From Coniferiporia sulphurascens (taxonomy: Eukaryota; Basidiomycota; Agaricomycetes; Hymenochaetales; Hymenochaetaceae): 64,000 bases of DNA. Position numbers and translations under genes: made by a program. The notes under the pieces were generated by a model. That model ran no database searches and was not told the DNA's origin. It was given only the letters and a program-made list of their open reading frames with translations. Shown here one piece after another: positions 42,117 to 53,076 of the stretch. Every line of letters begins with the position of its first letter. Position 1 is the stretch's first letter. The DNA is taken from the NCBI GenBank assembly GCA_002794785.1, contig NBBA01000004.1, positions 620,001 to 684,000 on the forward strand. The letters are read 5' to 3'.

Positions 42117-42830
42117 TGGCACAACCACCCCCCCTGGCCAGCCCAGTCCACCGCCCATGTGCTGGGCGGGTGCCGCACCTTCCGGCCATGGATTCATAAG
42201 GTATGGCCACCCTGCGACCCACTCTCGACCCACCACACTGAGTGGGCCGATGAAAACCACCTCCAGGTTCTGTGCTGCTGGTTGAAACTAACAGGGCACC
42301 TGAACCGCATCTCTGACCAAACCTCAGCCTCCATCCGCCTGGCCTTTGCTGCGATGGAGCTTGCAGGTCACCCGACCGACGAAGATATGGACTTGGACCT
42401 CCTACGGGAACACATGAGTCATATGCTTGGACCCTGCCCCCAGGACCTGGACCTGGCTCTCTTGGAGCTTTCAGGTGCGCTTCCCCCCTTTTCCTCTACT
42501 CAGTGACCGCCTTTCGGACTCTCCCGCGTATGTCCCGGCCGGCACTCTCGCCCTCCCTTTCCCAATTCTAAGTTACCCCCATTACCTGCCCTCATCCGCT
42601 TGGTTTCATCGTAGTGATATGTATTCCTCCCTCTTTCTTTTCCTCTGTTAATAGGGGCCCTTCCCACCTTGGCACCCTTTGGGGAGCAGGGCCCCTGCCC
42701 AGTTTCGTGCGTTGTGCAATGACGGGCGCCTCTGTTGTTATGTAATTAGGGCCCCCCCTTTGGGGGGGCAGCTTGTAATTATGTAATACTGCAGGAATAA
42801 TAATAATAAAAAATAAAAAAATAAAAAAAA
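42117..42830 (+). mobile_element. Fragment N: 5'-truncated family I LINE 3' end
   Basis: Plus-strand sequence from TGGCACAACCACC in the RNase H C-terminal region (ORF end LSGALPPFSSTQ at about 42506) through the 3' UTR and GC hairpin (about 42750-42770) to a tail of AAT and A-rich repeats ending 42830. It joins LINE H in inverted orientation on the left and LINE M on the right. It has no visible target duplication, which suggests that the insertion also includes H. Its LINE type (family I) differs from that of H (family II). Confidence 0.82.
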
Positions 42831-45440
42831 GAGGAAAAGGGGGGAAGCGCACCTGAAAGCTCCAAGAGAGCCGGGTCCGGGTCCTGGGTATGGGTTCCAA
42901 GCATACGACTCATGTAGTCCCTGAGGAGGTCCAAGTCCATATCTTTGTCAGTCAGGTGTGTTAAGCTCAATGGTTACGCGGTGATCGATGCCGGGGCTTC
43001 CTGATCGTCGGGGCTGGTAGTATGGCAATGGGGGTTCCTAGATGTCGTAATTCGAAGATGATCGTCGATGGGGCTTCCTGATCATCGATGTGGACGCGGT
43101 ATGCTTCTTTAGCAAAGTCGGGTTACAGCGAAGCTATTACTGTCTGAGGCACTCAGTAGACTGGTGGTAGCAGATAATGGGCTTGTATGAACAAAGAGCA
43201 CAAGCTTAGGGCTTGTGCTACTGAAGTTACATGCTTATATGCTACTCTATGTGTTTGCTACTGTAGCGACTTGGTTAGGTATGTTTACCAGACTATAGAA
43301 GGTCATGGAAACTCAAGGAAGGCCTTGGTAATACAAGTACGGTGATCAGTAAGCAAAGCACATCATGATGGTGTAATAAGGTGCCATCATGGCATCTTAT
43401 GGCATACGGCAAAATAGGGATGAGTAAGGCAGAGAAAAGGGGGAGGTGTGCTGACTGATGATGATGAAGAGGAAGTGAGTCAGCGCAGAGAGGGAAAGTA
43501 ACGGAAAATTGTAACAGAGTGTCCCTTGAGCTCCATCGTGGTGAAGGCCAGGCGGATGGTGGCCGAGGTATGGTCGGAGAGGCGGTTAAGGTGCCCTGTC
43601 AGCTTAAGCCAGCGGCACAGAACCTGGAGGCGGTTTTCATTGGCCCACTCAGTATGGTGGGTCAGAAGGGGGTCACAGGGGGGCCAGATCTTGCGTATCC
43701 AAGGTTGGAAGGTGATGCAGCCGCCTAGGACATGCGTGGTCGACTGGGCCGGCCAGGGGTGGTGGTTGTGCCATCTACAGTGCGATATCAAGCCATGCCT
43801 GTGTCGGTAGGCCGAGTCAAAACTCAGCCAGTAACCCCCATAGGGACCGGCACGGCAGAGGACTTGAGCGACTGCGGAGAGCTCGCAGCAAGGGTGGTCC
43901 ACCGACTGCATGAGAAGCTTTCAGGGATGGCGGGAGGGGACCCCGTTGACGGCGAGATACTTGTCAGCTGTCGAGGCAAGGGGACGGGCTAGTGAGAGGG
44001 ACCATCGCTCCATGAGTGTGTTGACGGTGGCCTCTTTCAGTGCTGAGGTGGAGGGTGCAAGGGAGGACAGGGGTAGGTTCATTGCAAACTTCGCCTCATG
44101 GTCTGCCCATTCGTTCCCAGGGATGTCTGAGTGGCCCAGGCACCAAATGAAATGAATGGAAAGATCCAGGTGAGAGTCCAGTAGAGTCTGGACCCCTGCC
44201 TTCCATTGGTGGAGGAGATGTGCACCAGGAACTGGCGCCCATGTTCGGATCAGGTGGAGTGCCATCAGCAAATCCGACAGGAAGAAGATGTCAGATGCGA
44301 CAGGCAGAAGCTCCCATAGGTGGTGGGTGGCCCAGCTTGGTGCGGAGGTGAGAGAGAAAATTTCCGTGTCCGTAGCTGTTGCGCAGGTGGGGGAGGCCAG
44401 CCGGCAGGACTTGAGGTGGGTGAGGCCCCTCATGGTGCAGACGGCTGATCCGGACTTCGAGCCGATGCGTGAGCCATCGGTGAAAACCTAGAGGTGGGGG
44501 AGGGTGCTCAGGGAGCATGCGGCGCCCACAAATTCCTCATGGGTGTCTTTGCTGACCGGAGTGATGGGAGTGGCAAATGAAACTCGTCCATTCATAAATG
44601 CCAGAGGATCCATCCATGGGGGATGAGTGTATGCAGGGACCGGCTGTACCTGAGGGACCCAGACCTGCAGAGAAGTGGAAAAGGGACGGTTAGTTATGGT
44701 TTTATAGTATCGTTTTCTACCGATGGAGTGCAGGGTGTTCCAGGGGCACAGAGAGTGGAGAGTCTTAGCATATTCAAAATAGTAAGAAAGGGGGGGAAGG
44801 GAACAAAGAAAATTTGTGGAGAATGGGGAGGCGCCTTTGTAGACACCCAGGATCCATCTGCATGCTGTGTTTTGCATGGCCTGCAGGCAGCTTACTAGTG
44901 TTTTTTGGCATTGGCCATGGTACCATACTGGGGCGCCCCATGTGAGGACAGAGTGGACACAGGCGGTATATAGTCGATGAAGGAGGAGGGCCGAGATTCC
45001 GCATTCCGTGTTGCCGAGAATGTGGAGGGCAGCAAGAGTGGAGAGGCCCTTGGAGCGCATGCACTCTACATGAGCCTTGAATGTGAGGGCGGGGTCCCAC
45101 CATATTCCCAGCCAGCGGAGTGGGATAGAGGGTCGGATGAGCATGGTGGGGGTGACCCATACCCCGGCAGTGTCCCAGTCGGTGTAGGCGGCTGAACGTT
45201 GTCAGGGTGGGTGGAAGTGAAGGCACTCTGTTTTGGTGGCTTCAATGTTGAGACCAATGGCACCAAAGTGGGCGTTGAGTTGGTGGTAGGCATTAGACAA
45301 TTGCTGGCAGTTGGATGCCACGCTGGGTCCGACGCACACAAGGAGGTGGTCATCTACATATGCTAGGGTGGTGGTGCCGGTTTGGTGAAATTTCTGGAGG
45401 ACCACGCCCACGAAGATGGTCGAGAGGATCGGGGATACCG
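42831..45440 (-). mobile_element. Fragment M: family I LINE (ORF2 part) with a solo LTR inside
   Basis: Minus-strand ORF2 from a few codons before its stop (LSGALPPFSS near 42840) through RNase H (IFFLSDLLMAL, WCLGHSDIPGNEWAD, VF-stop near 44488) and RT (AYVDD near 45355, then TIFVG). A solo LTR interrupts 42959-43516. The 3' UTR is missing because fragment N joins there. At the right the RT breaks off at 45440 beside the SINE. Stops near 43915, 44488 and 45200 show that it is dead. Confidence 0.85.
42959..43516. mobile_element. Solo LTR, copy 2 (558 bp)
   Basis: Same LTR as 23835-24391, same orientation, TGTTAAGC...TTGTAACA. The flanks are AGGTG (42954-42958) and GAGTG (43517-43521), each one G-to-A step from GGGTG, consistent with a decayed 5-bp duplication. 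The internal hairpin GCACAAGC/GCTTGTGC is retained (about 43197-43217). Confidence 0.88.
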
Positions 45441-45762
45441 GGAAAAACCTCCCACCCTGTGAACAGGGGGGAAGCCCGACCTCCCAGTTGCCTGGGTTCC
45501 ATGCTCTGACTGCACATGGACAGTCTGCCTGTGGGACCCTCTGGGTGAGAAGGAAACCCCACCCGTGGGAATCCCTAACGGCCCGGGGTAGGCCGAGGGA
45601 TGCGGCATCAGTGGTTTAGTCATACGTGCTTCATCAAACCGGCAGGCATTTTCCGGCAGGTGCCTGATTCCAGGTTCAAAGGGGAGTCGAACCCCAATCC
45701 TGAACGGTAGCCAAACTTGGACACTCGGCACGCGCCAGACCACTGCACCATTGCAGCCCCCA
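45441..45762 (-). mobile_element. tRNA-like SINE or Pol III transcript copy (about 322 bp)
   Basis: Lies between LINE M and plus-strand fragment U. On the minus strand it starts GGGGGCTGCAATGG at 45762, has an A-box-like TGGTGCAGTGG (45740-45750), a B box GGTTCGACTCC exactly matching the consensus (45683-45693), and ends close to TTTTT (45443-45447), a Pol III terminator. The first roughly 80 nt could fold as a tRNA with a long variable arm; about 240 nt of unrelated body follow. No poly(A) or LINE-like tail and no target duplication are seen. The boundaries thus coincide with those of a Pol III transcript. Confidence 0.72.
45683..45693 (-). promoter_or_regulatory. Pol III B box of the SINE
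   Basis: Minus-strand GGTTCGACTCC matches the internal promoter B box GGTTCGANTCC at every position. It is about 50 nt downstream of the A-box-like TGGTGCAGTGG at 45740-45750, a spacing seen in tRNAs with long variable arms. Confidence 0.75.
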
Positions 45763-46170
45763 ACAGGGCATCTTAACCGCCTCTCTGACTGTACCTCCAC
45801 CACCATCCGCCTGACTTTTGCTGCAATGGAGCTGGAGGGACACCCGACCGATGAAGATATGGACCTGGACCTCCTTCAGGAATACATGAGTCATATGCTT
45901 GGAACCCATTCCCAGGACCCGGACCCGGCTCTCTTGGAGCTTTCAGGTGCGCTTCCTCCCTTTTCCTCTGACTAGTGCCTGCCTTTCGGACTCCCCCTCA
46001 TACATCCTGGCCGGCATTCTCACCCTCCCTTTCCTATTCTAAGCTACCCCATTGTGCCTGATGTCATCCATTTGGCTTTGCCATAGTGATATGTATTCCT
46101 CCCTCTTTCCTTCCTCTGACTAATAGGGGCCCTTCCCACCTTGGCACCCTTCGGGGAGCAGGGCCCCCGC
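45763..46170 (+). mobile_element. Fragment U: family I LINE 3' end, truncated both sides
   Basis: Plus-strand ORF2 C-terminus from the ACAGGGCATCTTAACC point (TGHLNRLSDCTSTTIRL) to LSGALPPFSSD (stop near 45975), then 3' UTR to GGGCCCCCGC at 46170, where an inverted LTR begins. The hairpin and tail are missing. The left end is fused to the 5' end of the inverted SINE. Confidence 0.8.
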
Positions 46171-46297
46171 TGTTACAATTTTCCTTTACTTTCCCCTATT
46201 GCGCTGACTCATTTCCTCTTCATCATCATCAGTCAGCACAACTCCCCCATTTCTCTCTATTACTCATCTTTATTCACCTTACACCATAAGACGCCAT
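46171..46297. mobile_element. Truncated third LTR copy, inverted (127 bp)
   Basis: Reverse complement of the 3' end of the LTR at 23835-24391: TGTTACAATTTTCC to TAAGACGCCAT. LINE E begins immediately after, and the rest of the LTR is not found on the far side of E, so a deletion accompanied or followed LINE E's arrival. Confidence 0.85.
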
Positions 46298-46616
46298 TTT
46301 TTATTTATTTATTATTATTATTCCTGCAGTATTACATAATTACAAGCCACCCCCCCGAAGGGGGGGCCCTAACTACATAACAACGGAGGCGCCCGTCATT
46401 GCGCATCGCACAAAACTGGGTGGGGGCTCTGCTCCCCGAAGGGGGCCGATGTGTGTAGAGTCCCTATTGAGTAAAAAGAAACCAGAGAAGGAGGAATACA
46501 TATCGCTACGAACAAACCTCGTGGTTAAGGGCAGGTGAAAGTAAGAAGCTTAGAAGAGGAAAGGGAGGGTGAGAGCACCGGCCGAGATGTATCCTGGGGA
46601 ATCCGAAAGGCAGGCA

Positions 46617-49600
46617 CTATTCGAGTGGAAAGGGGGGGAGTGTACCTGAAAGCTCCATAATGGCTGGGTCCAAGTCCTGAGTTCAGGGTCCGAGCATATG
46701 ATGCATGTATTCCTGTAGGAGGTCCAGGTCCATATCCCCATCGGTTGGGTGGCCGTCTAGGTCCATTGCGGCAAACGCGAGCCTGATGGCGCCTGTGGCG
46801 CAGTCTGAGAGGCGATTCAGGTGTCCCATTAGCTTAAGCCAGCAGCGCAGAATCGGGAGGCGGTTTTCGTCGGCCCACTCTGAGTGGTGGACTGGGAGAG
46901 GGTCTCGAGGTGGCCACATGCATCATATCCATGAGTGGAAGGTGCTGCAGCCACCGAGGATGTGAGTGGTCGACTGTGCGGGCCATGGGGGGTGGTTGTG
47001 CCACCTGCAATGCGAGATCAGGCTGTGCCTACACCGGTAGGCTGAGTCAAGGCTCAGCCAGTAGCCCCCATAGGGACCAGCGCAGCAGAGGACCTGTGCA
47101 ACTGCAGATAACTCACTGCGGGGGTGGTTGACCAAATGCATGAGGAGCTTTCAGGGTCGGTGTGAGGGGGGGCCATGTACTGCCAGATACTTGTCAGCGG
47201 TTGAGGCAAGGGGGTGGGCTAGTGAGTGCGACCATCGCTCCATGAGGGTGCATACGGCGATTTCTTTTAGTGTGGAGGTGGATGGTTTGAGATCGGATGA
47301 GGGGAGCTCTGTTGCCAGTTTCGCTTCCGTGTCAGCCCATTCATTGCCGAGGATGTCTGAGTGGCCGGGGCACCATATGAAATGGACGGTGATCTGGGGG
47401 TATGAGTCCAGCAGAGTCTCCACTCCCACTTTCCATATGTGTAGGAGGTGGGCGCCGGGGGCAGTGGCCCATGTGCAGAAAAGGTGGAGGGTGGTCAGCG
47501 AATCGGACAGAAAGAAGATATCCAATGCGACACACAGCTGTGCAGGGAGGCGGCATGCTACCCAGCCCGGTGCCGTGGCTAAGGAGAATTCCTCGGCGTC
47601 TGTGGCTGTGGCACAGGTGGGGGATTCCAGTCAGCGCGACTGGAGTCGGGTGTGGCCAAGCATCGCACAAATGGCTGAGCCCAACTTATTGTCAATGCGG
47701 GAGCTGTCCGTGAAAACCTGGACATGGGGGGTGGAGCCGAGTTGGCGTGCTGCCATTATGAAAGATTTTCGTGTGTCGGCACTAACTGGGGTGGCGGGGG
47801 TGGTGAAGTGGACTTGGCCTTTAGTGAAGGCCAGAGGATCCGTCCATGGGGGATGCATGTATGCAGGGACTTGTTGAACTTGGGGGGCTCGAACCTGCAG
47901 AGAAAGGGAGAAAGGTCTGTTAGCTACGTTTTTTTTTAAAAGTTTACGGCCAATAGAGTGAGGGGTGCGCCATAGGCACAGAGAATGGGTCATTTTTATA
48001 TACTCAAAATAAAAAGAGAGAGGAGGGACAGAGCAAAGAAAATTTGTGGAGTGGGGGGAGGCGCCTTTAAAGACACCTAAGATCCAGTGGCAGGCCGCAT
48101 TTTGTATGGTCTGGAGGTGGTTTACCAGGGTTTTTTGGCGGTGGCTGTGGTACCACACTGGTGCGCCCCACGCAAGGATGGGGTGGATGCAGGAGGTATA
48201 TAGGCGGCGGAGGAGGAGGGCTGAGATACTGCGCTGGGTGTTGCCCAGGATGCGGAGGGCGGCGAGAGTGGACAGTCCCTTGGAGTGCATACGCTCGACA
48301 TGGGGTTTGAAGGAGAGGCCCGGATCCCACCATATCCCCAGCCACCGGAGTGGGATTGAGGGGCAGATCAGGGTGTTAGGGTCGACCTGAACCCCAGCTG
48401 TGTCCCAGCTATCGTAGCCGGTGTGTCGTCAGGGTGGGTGGAAGTGGAGACATTCTGTCTTGGCAGCTTCGATGTTTAGTCCGATTGTGCCAAATAGGGT
48501 GTCGAGTTGTTGGTATGCACGGGCTAGGGTGCAGCAGTTGGATGCCATGGATGGACCTACACAAATGAGTAAGTGGTCGTCAACATATGCCAGGGCGGTG
48601 GTGCTGGCTTGGTGGAAGCGCCAGAGGACCACCCCTGTGAATATTGTTGACAGGATGGGGGAGACTGGCGATCCCTGAGGGGTGCCGAAGTCTGGTTTGG
48701 GGGCAGTAGGGAGGGTGGTGCCGTCGAATGCAATGGCAACTTGCTGGTCCATCATGAAGGACAGGCACCAGTTGGCCATATCTGGCATGCAGCTGAGGTC
48801 CAACAGTTGTTGGTGGAGGAGCCGAGGGTGCACCGAGTCGAAAAAGCCCTGAATGTCGACTGCGAGGACCAAGCAGACAAGGCCCTCTGAGTGGGCGTGC
48901 TCCGCAATCTGTAGAAGGCATTGGGCAGCGTCATAGACCGAATGGCCCTGACACCCCCCATACTGGTTGGGTGGCAGCCAGTCCCTCATGTTTGTGAGGT
49001 ACTGTAGCCAGTTAGCAATTATCTTTTTGAGGAGTTTCCCTAGGGTCTCCTCAAGGGTGATGGGCTGGTATGAGCATGGTGAGAATGGGTCCTTCTTGTT
49101 CGGCTTCCTGAGCATTACCACTTTTGCCGCCCGCCAGCACTTGGGGTGGTGCCCCAAGCACAAGCAGTCGTTGAAGAGTGTAAGTATCTCGTCGGGGTAG
49201 GCGTCCACCACCCATTTCAGGGGGCGGTATCCTATTCCCGAGAGGCCCGGTGCCGACAAGTTGGACGTGTCGGCCAGTGCCCCTGTAAGCTCCATGAGGA
49301 GTATGGGCAGGGCAGCTGGTTGAGGTGGTGGCCGTGGTGTGTTGGCTGCTGCCTGGGGCAGGGGGGGCATGAAGAAAGTTTCACGGAAGAGCTCACCTTT
49401 CTCCTTGTCCGTTTGGGTGAAGGAGCCATCTCGCTTTTTCAAAGAGGGGATAGGGGTGGGTCGGTTTCCGAGGCCACATTTGGCCCAGTTCCAGATGTTG
49501 GATGCGTCCGCTTCCAATGCCTGGTTGGCATAGAACTGCCGTTTGGCCGTCCTGATGCCTCTTTTGAATGTGCATTGGGCTGCTGATCGCTGGAGGGGGG

Positions 49601-50618
49601 TGGAAGCCGTCTGTATCATGGAAAGGAGGGTCTTGCAGTGGGGTGACCACCATGGGACTTCCGTTTTGGACAGCTTAGATAGGTGGGTGAATGGCTGGAG
49701 GGCGGCGACCATAGCGTTGAGGACCGCCTTGGCTTTAGTGTCCAAGTCCTGGGTGTTGAGCCCCGGTAGGCGGAAGGCTGTTTCGAGGATGGGGAAGGCT
49801 ATGTCGGACCACTCTTCCTTGTCAGCTGGTAATAGCCGGCGTGTCTTTAGGATGGGAGGGGGGGGCTGAAAAGGCAGAGACCACTGCAGTATGGCATGGT
49901 CGGACAGTGGTGATTGGTCGGAGGTAGCCGAATCTAAAATAGAGTCGGGGTTGACCGCAGGTGGGGCCCAGATCATGTCTATAGGGCACCAGTGGCGGTT
50001 GCCATCAGGCCGTGAGTCAGAGTCAGGAAGATGGGCAGGTGCTAGGCCATGCCCATGGAAAAAGTCATTGAGGGGTTGTGCCCCCAAGTCATCTTGTTGT
50101 GGGACAGAGAAGTCGGACCATGTGTGGTGGCAACAGTTGAAGTCGCCTGCCACGAGTAGAGTGGTGGCTAGCACTGAGGGGAGTGAGAAAAGGAAGGACT
50201 CACCTGGGTACTGAGGGGAGGCGTTCTCTCGGTCCAGGGCATGCATGCCGTAGTAGTTGCACACCCAGAGGGTGAGTTGGGAGCGGACTTCCACCATCAG
50301 TACATCGGTGCTGTGTGATGCGGCTCCGAGGATTGACCAGGAGGTGGGGGGGAGGGCCCTGGATATGTACGTGACTACCTGAGGATGGACCTCTGGTGGC
50401 AGGATGGGCATGTAGCCTGGGATGGTGGGGACGTTGAGGATTGGGGTGCCAGTTGGGTCAGTGAGTGAGGGTTGCAGGCCTATTTGATACCAGGATGGTT
50501 CCTGAATAAGAATTAGGTGTGGGGGGGAGGGGTCAGTTGTGAGGACAGGGATTAGGGAATGTATTGCTGCTAGTGAGTGGGCGGCGTTCCACTGTAGGAC
50601 AGAGAGGTTCTCTATCAT
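46617..50618 (-). pseudogene. LINE E ORF2: endonuclease-RT-RNase H, in-frame stops only
   Basis: A single 4002-nt frame from MIENLSVLQWNAAHS to LPPFPLE. The first 729 codons are open: LQWN, IQEPSW (Ser for the usual Pro), VAGDFN, CPIDMIWAPP, SPLSDH, YQPITLEETLGKLLKK, DIQGFFDSVH, GTPQGSPVSP, AYVDD. Stops lie at 48429, 47631, 47151, 46923 and 46683, most at codons that are Arg (CGA) in relatives. RNase H motifs VFTDSSRID (Ser for the usual Gly), DAEEFSL, FFLSDSLTTL and WCPGHSDILGNEWAD are present between them. Confidence 0.92.
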
Positions 50619-52618
50619 ACTTCTTCCATCTGGTCATTGGTAGGGTCGGCAGTGAGGGCCTCTTCGATTTGGCGGTAGTGCCTCTTCTTGGGGCAGGCCG
50701 GCAGGGTGGTGGGGTGGTCGCCCTTGCAATTATTGCAGCAGCAGGGGTGGGGGCATGTGTCGCCTTCGGGCACTGCGTCAGTGGCGCAGTGGGCGCACAA
50801 TTTGCGGTGGTTTCGGGTCAGGTGGGCACCTGCACAGTCCACACAACATGGTTGGGCTCAGCAGCCCTTGGTTCCGTGGCCGAGCCCCTGGCACCTCTCA
50901 CATTGTGTGAGGGTGGGGCGGACGGGAGGGACCGATAGGCGGAGGGTGGATCTGAACATCCATATGCGGGGCCTCTTTAGGAGGTGTTTGCAGATAGATC
51001 CGTCTGGGTTGACAAAGGAAAAGACCACTGGGCATCTGTCGAGAGTCGGCAGGTGGTCCTTGGTGGCAGTGAAGTGGGGGGTGACTACGAAGTCAAGGTT
51101 GTGGAGTGCCGGGTTGTGCCGGATTTCAGCCATGAGGGCTCTCTCAGTGATGGTGTGTCCATTCTGGCCGAACAGGAAGTCCTTGCATGGCACCATAGAG
51201 ATGCAGAGTGCGGACCTAGGGCGGACTCTAGAAGGGGTGAGGGAGAAGGCAGTTGGGATGTTAATCCCTGCCGCGATGCACTCTGTGCGCATATGGGTTG
51301 CATAGGCCGCAGAGTGACAATCAATGATCGTTTCCATGGTCAGGTTAGCCGAGTTGGGGCATGCCGCAAATGTGGTCACGGTGTTCCCCTTTATGTTGTA
51401 GGAAGAGGACAAGACCGGGACTTGGTCTGCAGTGGGGAGGGATGCAAAGAACTCACGGGCTGTTTTTGTCAGGGCCATTGCTGACTTCTGGTTTTTGGCC
51501 TGTATGCCAACTGTTGGGATGAGGACCAAGGTTGGGTCCTTGGCATACATAGTGGGTGGGGGGGGCACCTTCCTCTGGCATTTCTTCTTCTTCGGCGCCA
51601 GGTTGATGACTGCTCCGGTTGCTGGGGCAACTGGGGCCAGGTTGGTGGTTGTCGGGGGGGCCACTGCTGCGGCCACTTGGGCATAAGAGGTGGGGGCAGC
51701 TTGGGGGGCGGTCTGTGGAGCGGTTTGCTGCTGTTGTTGCTGCTGTTGGCGGGGGGCGGGCCTAGAGCTGATGGAAGCCATCTGGCATGAAATAGAAGCC
51801 ACATCAGTAGTTAAGCGCTTGACTGCGTCAGTCAGTGCCCTCATTTCTGGGGTCACAGGGGCAGTGCCGGGGGTCCCAGTGGTAGCCAGGGCCCTTTGGG
51901 GGGGGCGAGCTGGGGCAAAGGGTTCCGGGAGGGCGATTTCTGCCCCCTCCCTTGCGAAGTTGTAGGCCATTACCATGTTGCAGTAGATGATGTGTTGGGG
52001 GTCTTTCCTTTCTTGCATGATGTTGGATAGCATTGTTTGGACATTCCATAGGAGGTCACCGACAAACTGTGCTGCCTTGATGTTGATCATCTCGGTAGTG
52101 GCGTCCCTGGTTTCCTTGTCGAAGTCGTCCAGGGCATGGGAGAGGGTGTGCATGAAGCCTGCGGTGTGGGGTTCATGCTGTTGTTGGGCTGGGGGGCCTC
52201 TCGGGGTGAGAGGCGACATGGCAGCAGAGGAGCATTTCTGCCCGAGGCTTGCGCCTCCCACTTGTTGCGGGGGGGTATGGGGGTCGATGGCCATTCCTGG
52301 GGCTGTTTCACCAAATTCGTTGGAGCTGTGGATCGACCCTACCAAGGAGGCTGGGGAGCCGACTCGGGATGCCTGCCTTGACTCTGCGCGCGCTTGGGCT
52401 GTGAAGTCATAGGCTGACACCAGTTGGGAGTCGCCAATGGCTGGGGAGGGTGCCAGGACATCTGGGGAAGATGTCAGGTCCAGGGGAGGGTTTTGTGAGT
52501 AGGGGGTGGGGGTCGTCTCGCGCTGGGTGGAGGCGGCAGCTAGACTAGCCGTCGATGAGGAGGAGGTGGAGGGTCGGGTATGATGAAGGGTGTTCCTGTA
52601 ATCACTGGGGTTCGACAT
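50615..52618 (-). pseudogene. LINE E ORF1: zinc-knuckle protein with one stop
   Basis: Frame of 2004 nt from MSNPSDYRNTLHHTR (52618) to NDQMEEV (50615). A single stop at 50858-50860 falls right after the knuckle Cys in CERCQGLGHGTKGC, where others have Arg. N-terminal Ser/Thr/Ala-rich region, SPLTPRGPPAQQQHEPH, a Gln run (about residue 295), KKKKCQRKVPPPP and MVPCKDFLFGQNGHT. The protein before the stop would keep only one knuckle. Confidence 0.9.
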
Positions 52619-52674
52619 GGGGGAGTTTTAGCTGCCCGCACTAGTCAATGGTGGTGGTTACTGGTCAAGACCAG

Positions 52675-53076
52675 AATTAAGAGTGCCCTTGCGGGACTCA
52701 GACAACACATGTACCTTCCTCAGGATATGCAGCGACCAAAACTGCTCCCGCTGTCCTCTACGACATATGGGCGCTATATTGGAGCACTAGGGTAAGGCAT
52801 GCCGCGCCAGGAGGCCATCCCGAGTGAGGGTCGCAGCGCCATAGGCACTACCCCACCCATATGGAACAACCCCCCTACCCTACACATTCCCTCCCCAACC
52901 ATAGAGGTCCTGTAGAGTACTGCTGCGCTTCTGGGAATCAACTTAAGCCCGTAGTGGGAATTACCCCCACATGAACTGACAGAGGATTTAGTCCTCTGGA
53001 GCCACTGAGGGGAACTCTCCCACAGCGCTACGGCCTGAGACACTACACTTCAGTGCACCAGGATGCCGATGCACAC
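52675..53076 (-). ncRNA. Repeat X, copy 3, inverted relative to the adjoining LINE
   Basis: On the minus strand this copy matches 26160-26530. It ends CTTAATTCTGG at the left (about 52674-52684). Stems: GAGTCCCGCAAGGGCACTC (52681-52699), GTGGGGGTAATTCCCAC (about 52954-52970) and a 7-bp stem CAGAGGA/TCCTCTG around CTAAA (52979-52997). About 30 bp at the right end (53047-53076) have no match in the other copies. It lies in opposite orientation to plus-strand fragment T, unlike copies 1 and 2. Confidence 0.45.

Larger units (their letters stand above)
46298..52674 (-). mobile_element. LINE E, near full-length family II LINE (6377 bp)
   Basis: Minus strand. Tail at 46298-46322, hairpin about 46349-46367, ORF2 50618-46617, ORF1 52618-50615, leader to 52674 where the 5' end lacks the last 7 bases (AAGGATG) present in other copies. 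Left flank is a truncated LTR, right flank is inverted repeat X. Only the pentamer AAGAC is shared, so no convincing duplication exists. Its ORFs lack net frameshifts, making it the best preserved family II copy. Confidence 0.9.

Noticed and set aside
45683..45762. A functional tRNA gene
   Set aside because: A and B boxes are present, but the acceptor and anticodon stems are not convincing and the unit continues for about 240 nt to its T-run; a SINE or tRNA-like RNA fits better.
46293..52679. AAGAC as a target duplication of LINE E
   Set aside because: Five bases only, against 12-15 bp for all other LINEs in the window, and the surrounding bases do not align; chance is likely.
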